Part shown: positions 6,007 to 11,033 of the stretch, in pieces | Layout of the letters: each line of letters begins with the position of its first letter | Numbering within the stretch: the first letter of the stretch is position 1 | Origin: an uncultured Altererythrobacter sp. | GTDB lineage: Bacteria; Pseudomonadota; Alphaproteobacteria; Sphingomonadales; Sphingomonadaceae | Direction of reading: 5' to 3' | DNA: 11,033 nt | Assembly (NCBI GenBank): GCA_946885545.1 | Contig: CAMPGP010000045.1 | Span: 1 to 11,033 of the forward strand | Notes under the pieces: model-generated | Told to the model about the DNA's origin: nothing | What the model saw: the letters and a program-made list of their open reading frames with translations, nothing else | Database searches by the model: none | Translations under genes and position numbers: made by a program

Positions 6007-6561
6007 ATGAGCGACGCCAACTTCGCCTCGCTGAGCTCAACGCTGCTCGCCCGCAAGGGCGGCGCGAAGCCCGCCATGCGCCCGCAATCGGCGCTGATCT
6101 CCGGCCATGCCGCCGCAGCGAGCGTAGAAGACCTCGGGTGGAACGACATGGGCACCGACGAGGAGCCCGCACGCGACGCCGAGGTGCTTCAGCTCACCCC
6201 TTCTCCCGCCAATCCGGCGACCGCCGCGCAAGCGCGCGAGATCGACCACGAGGCGAACGATCAGCTCGACGCCGTCGGCCCGGCCGAGCCGCCGGTGCGC
6301 AAGCAGCAGGTGGCGCTCGCCGAGCGGCTGACCGATCCCGAGCCCGCGGCCGAACCGCGCGCACCCCGCAGCGTCGCGCGCGGCGGCGGCAAGCGGGCGG
6401 CCTTCACGCTGCGGCTCGATGCCCAGCGCCATCTCAAGCTGCGGCTCGCCTGCACCGTGCGCGGTCGCAGCGCGCAACAGATCGTCACCGAAGCGCTCGA
6501 CGCACTGCTGGGCGACATGCCCGAACTCGACAGCCTCGCCGCGCAGGTCAAGCGGCACTGA
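6007..6561 (+). CDS. Putative ParA partner: basic N-terminal motif, acidic linker, C-terminal ribbon-helix-helix
   Basis: The protein has 184 residues and I do not recognise a named family. Three parts can be seen. Residues 8-27 form a compact basic motif (LSSTLLARKGGAKPAMR type). Residues about 36-125 are Ala/Pro/Glu/Asp-rich, mostly acidic and probably disordered. Residues about 128-169 resemble a ribbon-helix-helix: a short strand AAFTLRLD, a helix around RHLKLRLAC, a turn at RGRS, and a helix around AQQIVTEALDALL. Ribbon-helix-helix dimers usually bind DNA. In plasmid systems such proteins (ParG, Omega) pair with short ParAs and use a flexible basic N-terminus to stimulate ATP hydrolysis, a layout that fits here. 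The gene begins 19 bases after parA with GGGA at 5995-5998 and ends 19 bases before the TPR/SPOR gene. DNA binding and ParA stimulation are inferred. Confidence 0.75.
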   Translation: MSDANFASLSSTLLARKGGAKPAMRPQSALISGHAAAASVEDLGWNDMGTDEEPARDAEVLQLTPSPANPATAAQAREIDHEANDQLDAVGPAEPPVRKQQVALAERLTDPEPAAEPRAPRSVARGGGKRAAFTLRLDAQRHLKLRLACTVRGRSAQQIVTEALDALLGDMPELDSLAAQVKRH

Positions 6562-6580
6562 GAATCCTGGGGGACCGACA

Positions 6581-7990
6581 ATGATCCGCAACGCGAACAA
6601 CGGACGGCTCGTCGCGCTGGCGCTGACCACGGCGCTGGCGACCGCGACGCTTTCGGGCTGCACCACGCAGGCCGCCCCGCGTGCCGACGTTTCCGCGAGC
6701 AAGGCGCAGGCCGCGCTCGAGCACGGCCAGGGTGGCGAAGCCGTTGCTCATGCCGAAGCGGCGGTTCTCGCGCAGCCGCGCAATGCCGAATATCGTGCCA
6801 TGCTCGGCGCGGCGTATATGGACGCCGGGCGATTCCAGTCGGCTGCGACCAGTTTCCAGGATGCGATGTCGCTCGGTGACAATTCGCCGCGCACCGCCCT
6901 CAGCTACGCGCTCGCCGAAACGGCGGTTGGCAACTACCCCAAGGCGTCCGCCGTCCTCGACGACTGGCGCGACATTCTCGATCCGGCAGACCTCGGGCTT
7001 GCGCTCGCGCTCGCCGGGCAGCCCGATCGCGGGGTCGAGGTTCTCGGAAACGCGCTTCGCGGCGGCCAGAACACCGCCAAGGTGCGCCAGAACCTGGCCT
7101 ATGCCTACGCGCTCCAGGGCAACTGGCGCGCGGCACGGGTCATGGCGGCGGAAGACGTACCGGCGCACCAGCTCGATGCGCGAATCGGCGAATGGGCGCG
7201 CTCGGTCCAGCCCGAGATGTTCCACGCGCGGATCGCCAAGCTGCTCGATGCGCCGGTCGTGCGCGACATGGGCCAGCCGGTGGCGCTCGCCCTGTCCAAC
7301 AATCCGGGCCTGGAGCAACTCGCCGCGGAAGCGTCCGCACTCCAACCGGTTCCGGCCGAAGAGGCTCCGGTCGAATTGGCGCAAGCCGCCCCTTCCGGCG
7401 AGGTGGCGGCCATCGCGCCCGCACCGCAGGTCGCCACGGTCGTGCCTGCCCCGCAGGCCCCGGCGCCGGTGCAGGCCGCGTTCGTCGAGCCGACGCCCGC
7501 GCCCGAAACTGCATCGCTCGCGTCGATGTCGGCCCAGTTCATCGAGAAAGCGATCGCCTTCATTTCCAACCCAATCGTTCAGCCCGTTCCAGTGCGTTCG
7601 GAAGTGCGCAGCGAGCCCCGTCGGGGCGGTGTGCAGGGTGGCCGCGCATCCACGCAGACCGAGCGCCCGGTTCGCGTCGCTGCGGCGCCGCAGGCGGACG
7701 GCGGACACCTGATCCAGCTCGGCTCCTTCGCAAGCCACGAGGGCGCGCGCCGCGCCTGGGGTATCTATGCCAAGGAATACGACAACCTCGAACGCTATCG
7801 CATGGTGATCACCAAGGCGCGCGTTAACGGCAAGACATATTACCGCGTCTCGGCGGGCGGCTTCGCCCGCGCAGATGCGCGATCGATGTGCTCGAGCGTC
7901 AAGGCGCGCGGCGAAGGCTGCATCGCCTGGGCCGCAGGTCGTCCGCTGCCAGGCGCGATCGAAACGGGCCTTCGCATGGCCCGCCGATAG
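6581..7990 (+). CDS. Lipoprotein with TPR repeats and C-terminal SPOR domain
   Basis: The protein has 469 residues. A lipoprotein signal peptide ends in the lipobox LSGC with Cys27, followed by TT, so it is probably sorted to the outer membrane. TPR-like repeats span about 40-240 (for example NAEYRAMLGAAYMDAGRFQSA and VRQNLAYAYALQGNW), resembling the TadD style of TPR lipoprotein. A Pro/Ala/Val-rich linker spans about 252-310, then an amphipathic stretch near 315-331, a basic region, and a SPOR domain at about 374-451 for septal glycan binding. Cys437 and Cys447 have the same spacing as in the Sel1/SPOR protein and are the only cysteines besides Cys27. The start ATG at 6581 follows GGGGGA (6569-6574) by six bases; the longer open frame upstream is a shadow within the preceding gene. 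It is the last gene of the apparent parA operon and is followed by a strong terminator. Confidence 0.86.
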   Translation: MIRNANNGRLVALALTTALATATLSGCTTQAAPRADVSASKAQAALEHGQGGEAVAHAEAAVLAQPRNAEYRAMLGAAYMDAGRFQSAATSFQDAMSLGDNSPRTALSYALAETAVGNYPKASAVLDDWRDILDPADLGLALALAGQPDRGVEVLGNALRGGQNTAKVRQNLAYAYALQGNWRAARVMAAEDVPAHQLDARIGEWARSVQPEMFHARIAKLLDAPVVRDMGQPVALALSNNPGLEQLAAEASALQPVPAEEAPVELAQAAPSGEVAAIAPAPQVATVVPAPQAPAPVQAAFVEPTPAPETASLASMSAQFIEKAIAFISNPIVQPVPVRSEVRSEPRRGGVQGGRASTQTERPVRVAAAPQADGGHLIQLGSFASHEGARRAWGIYAKEYDNLERYRMVITKARVNGKTYYRVSAGGFARADARSMCSSVKARGEGCIAWAAGRPLPGAIETGLRMARR

Positions 7991-8027
7991 TCATTTCCAC
8001 CCTCTCTCCATCGTTGGGTGAACTCAG

Positions 8028-8059
8028 GCCCCTCCCCGCAACGGGAGGGGCTTTCTTTT
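8028..8059 (+). terminator. Rho-independent terminator of the parA-RHH-TPR/SPOR operon
   Basis: A perfect 9-base-pair GC-rich stem (GCCCCTCCC at 8028-8036 with GGGAGGGGC at 8043-8051) has a six-base loop and is followed by TTTCTTTT (8052-8059). It lies 38 bases after the TPR/SPOR stop. The T-tract is on the plus strand only, so it serves the rightward operon rather than the convergent malate synthase gene. Confidence 0.88.
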
Positions 8060-8077
8060 GAAGGTCGCGAGCGCGCC

Positions 8078-10195
8078 TCAGGCCGTTGTCAGGGCTTCCG
8101 CGTCCTTGCGCCTGCGCCGCCACCGGTGGAGCAGCGGCTCGGTGTAGCCGCTCGGCTGCGTTACCCCCTCAAACACCAGATCGATCGCCGCGCGGAAGGC
8201 CGGGCCGACCTCGTTGCCGGTGAGCGGGACGTAGGCCGGGTCGCCCGCGTTCTGCGCGTCGACCTTGGCCGCCATGCGGCGCAGCGAATCCATCACCTGC
8301 TCCGTCGTGCACACCCCGTGGAGCAGCCAGTTCGCCAGGTGCTGGCTGGAGATGCGCAGCGTCGCGCGGTCTTCCATCAGGCCTACGTCGTGGATGTCCG
8401 GCACCTTCGAACAGCCCACGCCCGCGTCGATCCAGCGCACGACGTAGCCGAGCAGGCCCTGAGCGTTGTTGTCGAGCTCCTCTCGCACTTCGGCTTCGGA
8501 CCAGTTCGTGCCCTCCGCCAGCGGGATCGTCAGCAGCGCATCGAGCTCCGGCGCTTCGCCCAGTTCCTTCTGCCGCGCGAACACGTCGAGCCGGTGGTAG
8601 TGTAGCACGTGGAGCGTGGCTGCGGCCGGGCTCGGCACCCAGGCGGTGTTCGCGCCCGCCTGAAGGTGACCGATCTTGGCCTCCATCATCTCCGCCATTC
8701 GGTCCGGCGCGGCCCACATGCCCTTGCCGATCTGCGCCTTGCCCGACAGCCCGCAGGCGAGCCCGATCGCGACGTTGCGCTTTTCGTACGCATCGAGCCA
8801 GGCGGCCGATTTCATCGCACCCTTGCGCACCATCGGCCCGGCCTGCATCGAGGTGTGGATCTCGTCCCCCGTGCGATCGAGGAAGCCGGTGTTGATGAAC
8901 ACGATCCGATTGCGCACTGCATGAATGCAGGCGGCGAGATTGGCGCTCGTGCGCCGCTCCTCGTCCATCACCCCGACCTTGATCGTGTGCCGATCGAGCC
9001 CGATCAGGTCCTCAACCGCGTCGAGCAGTGCATCGGTGAAGGCGCATTCCTCGGGCCCGTGCATCTTCGGTTTCACGATGTAGATCGAGCCGGCGCGGCT
9101 GTTGCAGAACTGGGTGTGCCCACCGACATCGAGCGCGCCGATCGCGGCAGTGAACACTGCATCCATGATTCCCTCGGGCACCTCGGAACCATCGGGCAGC
9201 CGGATTGCGGGATTGGCCATCAGGTGACCGACGTTGCGGACGAACAGCAGGCTGCGGCCCGGCAACGTGCGTTGGTCGCCATCGGGTGCGGTGTAGCGCT
9301 TGTCGGCCGTGAGCTTGCGGGTGAGTTGCCTGCCGCCCTTGTCGAATGTTTCACTGAGATCGCCGCGGATCACGCCCAGCCAGTTTCGGTAGGCGAGCGT
9401 CTTGTCCTCACCGTCGACCGCGGCCACCGAATCCTCGCAGTCGCAGATCGTGGTCAGCGCGGCTTCGAGCACGACGTCGGCGATATGCGCCGGATCACCC
9501 TCGCCCACCGGATGGCCCGGATCGACGACGATCTCGATGTGCAGCCCATTGTTCGCGAACAGCGGCCCGCGCTCGGTACGCCCGACGAATTGCGCCGGAT
9601 CGGCGAGCGGAATGTCGCCCGACAAGTCGGTAATGTCGGTCCAGCTCCCTGCGGCCAGCGGCACCGCCTCGTCGAGAAACGCCTTGGCCCTCGCGATCAC
9701 CGCCGCACCGCGCTCCGGGTCGTAGCGGCCGGGCTTCGCAGGCGGTGCGTCGAGCGCGTCGGTGCCGTAGAGCGCATCGTAGAGGCTGCCCCAGCGCGCG
9801 TTGGCGGCATTGAGCAGGAAGCGCGCGTTGAGCACCGGCACCACGAGCTGAGGCCCGGCCATGGAGGCGATCTCGGGATCGACATCCTCGGTCCCGATCG
9901 CGAACGGCGCAGGCTCGGGCACGAGGTAGCCGATCGTTTCGAGGAACGCGCGGTAAGCCCCGGCATCGTGCGGTTGCCCCCGCCGCTCGATGTGCCAGGC
10001 GTCGATCTTCGCCTGTAGTTCCTCGCGCTTCGCCAGCAGCGCCCGGTTGCGCGGTGCGAACTCGGCGAGCAGCGCGGCGAACCCGCGCCAGAACGCGCTC
10101 GCATCGCGGCCGAGCACCGGCAGCACCTCGCGCTCGAGCAATTCGGCCAGCGCGGGGTGGACCTGCAGTGCGGCGCGTTCGACAGTATCGGTCAT
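8078..10195 (-). CDS. glcB: Malate synthase G
   Basis: Malate synthase G condenses glyoxylate with acetyl-CoA to give malate and CoA, completing the glyoxylate shunt during growth on acetate or fatty acids, or using glyoxylate from glycolate. The 705 residues fit the monomeric G isoform (E. coli 723), not the shorter A form. Recognised blocks include [13 protein letters not shown], with the probable catalytic Arg320; MDEERRTS, with the Mg ligand Glu412; [16 protein letters not shown], with the Mg ligand Asp440; KPKMHGPEE; and [15 protein letters not shown], with the catalytic base Asp609. These were aligned from memory to E. coli Arg338, Glu427, Asp455 and Asp631. The ATG start at 10195 has GGAGG (10200-10204) four bases upstream. 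No isocitrate lyase gene lies within the window. It converges on the parA operon with 87 bases between stops and diverges from the M20 peptidase gene. Identification is firm. Confidence 0.97.
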   Translation of the reverse strand: MTDTVERAALQVHPALAELLEREVLPVLGRDASAFWRGFAALLAEFAPRNRALLAKREELQAKIDAWHIERRGQPHDAGAYRAFLETIGYLVPEPAPFAIGTEDVDPEIASMAGPQLVVPVLNARFLLNAANARWGSLYDALYGTDALDAPPAKPGRYDPERGAAVIARAKAFLDEAVPLAAGSWTDITDLSGDIPLADPAQFVGRTERGPLFANNGLHIEIVVDPGHPVGEGDPAHIADVVLEAALTTICDCEDSVAAVDGEDKTLAYRNWLGVIRGDLSETFDKGGRQLTRKLTADKRYTAPDGDQRTLPGRSLLFVRNVGHLMANPAIRLPDGSEVPEGIMDAVFTAAIGALDVGGHTQFCNSRAGSIYIVKPKMHGPEECAFTDALLDAVEDLIGLDRHTIKVGVMDEERRTSANLAACIHAVRNRIVFINTGFLDRTGDEIHTSMQAGPMVRKGAMKSAAWLDAYEKRNVAIGLACGLSGKAQIGKGMWAAPDRMAEMMEAKIGHLQAGANTAWVPSPAAATLHVLHYHRLDVFARQKELGEAPELDALLTIPLAEGTNWSEAEVREELDNNAQGLLGYVVRWIDAGVGCSKVPDIHDVGLMEDRATLRISSQHLANWLLHGVCTTEQVMDSLRRMAAKVDAQNAGDPAYVPLTGNEVGPAFRAAIDLVFEGVTQPSGYTEPLLHRWRRRRKDAEALTTA

Positions 10196-10251
10196 TCGTC
10201 CTCCAAAACTCGTGCATTTCCAGCAGCGTCCCGGGGAGGAGGACGACGGGT

Positions 10252-10280
10252 GCTATGGCCAAGCGGCGCGGCGATTGCAA
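10252..10280 (-). promoter_or_regulatory. Candidate promoter for malate synthase G
   Basis: On the minus strand TTGCAA (10275-10280) and CATAGC (10252-10257) are 17 bases apart. The -35 is a fair match and the -10 a weak one. It would give a leader of about 50 bases ending at GGAGG. Its likeness to the bfr candidate (TTGCCA-N17-CATAGT) adds slight support. Confidence 0.3.
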
Positions 10281-10323
10281 CGGGGTTGGACAGCGGCGCG
10301 CGCACGGCTAGAGCCCGTTACGA

Positions 10324-11033
10324 ATGAAACCTGATCCGCACAGCTCCGCCGTCCTCGAAGGCATCGACCAGCAGGCCATGCTGGAGCAGGTGCAAGCGTG
10401 GAGCGCGATCAACACCGGCACCGCCAATCTCGAAGGTCTCGCGCGCCAGGCCGACGCGCTGGCCGAGGCGTTTTCCGTGTTGCCAGGCTCGATCGAAATG
10501 GTCGACCCGGCCCCCGTCACCGCGATCGACGCCAGCGGGCGCGAAGTCGAGCGGCAGTTCGGCCGCCACATGGTCCTGCGAGTACGGACCGAGGCGGAGC
10601 GCCGCCTGCTGTTCACCGGCCATATGGATACCGTCTTCCCCGTCGACCACGCGTTCCAGGAGCAGCGCTGGACGGGCGACGACACGCTCAACGGCCCAGG
10701 CCTCGCCGACATGAAGGGCGGCCTCGCGGTGATCCTCCACGCGCTCAGGGCATTCGAGGCGAGCGGATATGCCGAAAAGCTCGGCTACGACGTGATGATC
10801 AATTCCGACGAGGAGACCGGTTCGCTCGCCTCCGCCCCACTGATCGAGGCGCTGGCGCAGGGCAAGTACGCCGCGCTCACCTACGAGCCCTCCGCCCTTC
10901 CCGACGGCACCCTCGCCCATGCGCGCGGCGGCAGCGGCAACTATTCGCTCACGATCACCGGAAAGTCCGCCCACGCGGGCCGCAATCCGGAGGACGGGCG
11001 CAACGCCATCGTCGCCGCCGCCGCGCTGACGCT
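10324..11033 (+). CDS. M20-family metallopeptidase (CPG2-like), 3'-truncated by the window
   Basis: The first 236 residues of a zinc-dependent M20 hydrolase are visible and the frame is open at the window end. Metal-site motifs are intact: GHMDTVF (His100, Asp102), GPGLADMKGG (bridging Asp129), NSDEETGS (general-base Glu163 and metal ligand Glu164), and Glu188 in TYEPS. His217 in the SAHAGRNPEDGRNA segment marks the start of the dimerisation (lid) domain. The style is closest to glutamate carboxypeptidase/CPG2 members, which remove C-terminal glutamate or related residues, but substrate cannot be told from sequence. No signal peptide is seen, so it is probably cytoplasmic. An in-frame TAG at 10309-10311 leaves ATG 10324 as the first usable start. 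The site before it (TAGAG, ten bases away) is weak. The gene is divergent from glcB across 128 bases. Confidence 0.9.
   Translation, partial: MKPDPHSSAVLEGIDQQAMLEQVQAWSAINTGTANLEGLARQADALAEAFSVLPGSIEMVDPAPVTAIDASGREVERQFGRHMVLRVRTEAERRLLFTGHMDTVFPVDHAFQEQRWTGDDTLNGPGLADMKGGLAVILHALRAFEASGYAEKLGYDVMINSDEETGSLASAPLIEALAQGKYAALTYEPSALPDGTLAHARGGSGNYSLTITGKSAHAGRNPEDGRNAIVAAAALT

Noticed and set aside
5133..6155. A 340-codon minus-strand open frame across the parA control region and gene
   Set aside because: It runs antisense to the Walker motifs of the ParA-like gene and through the divergent promoter region, with no domain features of its own.
5271..6561. The chromosomal parAB partition locus
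   Set aside because: There is no ParB-type protein, no parS-like TGTTTCACGTGAAACA sequence was noticed, and no gidA/gidB-type neighbours are present. The partner is a ribbon-helix-helix protein instead.
5271..6561. A plasmid-derived or mobile partition module
   Set aside because: The pair is flanked by housekeeping-type genes, base use looks like its neighbours, and there is no integrase, transposase, replication gene or terminal repeat.
6548..7738. A 396-codon minus-strand open frame antisense to the TPR/SPOR gene
   Set aside because: It is Arg-rich with no motifs, and the plus strand has a lipobox, repeats and SPOR domain.
8028..8051. The terminator hairpin as a bidirectional terminator also serving glcB
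   Set aside because: On the minus strand the hairpin is followed by CTGAGTTC-type sequence with no T-tract, so only the plus direction is supported.
8609..10018. A 469-codon plus-strand open frame inside malate synthase G
   Set aside because: It is antisense to well-conserved catalytic blocks of glcB and shows no recognisable domain; long antisense frames are expected at this GC content.

Overview
The window is GC-rich, tightly packed bacterial chromosome. The der form with NKAE in its first G4 motif, a bacterioferritin/Bfd pair, DUF2721 and DUF418 membrane proteins, SPOR proteins ending in a CX9C pair, and a stand-alone malate synthase G together suggest an alphaproteobacterium of the order Sphingomonadales, perhaps Erythrobacteraceae. 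That placement is an inference from protein style, not from a marker gene.

Layout. (1) 3-1636, plus strand: the 3' part of the ribosome-assembly GTPase gene der (its 5' end lies outside the window), followed with a 1-nt overlap by a DUF2721 membrane protein. (2) 1647-3824, minus strand: in transcription order a DUF418 membrane protein, the bacterioferritin-associated ferredoxin bfd, and bacterioferritin bfr. The bfd leader carries two Fur-like inverted repeats placed over a candidate promoter, so this is an iron storage and release module. (3) 3909-7990: a cluster built around a lone ParA-type ATPase. A secreted Sel1/SPOR protein is read leftward. Diverging from it, and read rightward with 19-nt gaps, are parA-like, a protein with a basic N-terminal motif and a C-terminal ribbon-helix-helix, and a TPR/SPOR lipoprotein, closed by a strong rho-independent terminator at 8028-8059. 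The divergent control region holds a CtrA-like TTAA-N7-TTAG site. (4) 8078-10195, minus strand: malate synthase G (glyoxylate shunt). (5) 10324 to the window end, plus strand: a 3'-truncated M20 metallopeptidase resembling the glutamate carboxypeptidase (CPG2) group.

The most interesting part is region 3. A cytoplasmic ParA ATPase with a DNA-binding-type partner sits in one apparent operon with a SPOR lipoprotein and diverges from a second SPOR protein. SPOR domains bind septal peptidoglycan, so the arrangement suggests a positioning system that links nucleoid or cargo distribution to the division site. No ParB-type gene was recognised in the window. Function here is inference.

No stretch over 300 bases lacks a gene. 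The longest gap is 5091-5270 (180 bases, between the divergent SPOR and parA genes); the others are 2133-2266, 2459-2522, 3825-3908, 7991-8077 and 10196-10323. I saw no tRNA, rRNA, CRISPR array, insertion sequence or integrase.
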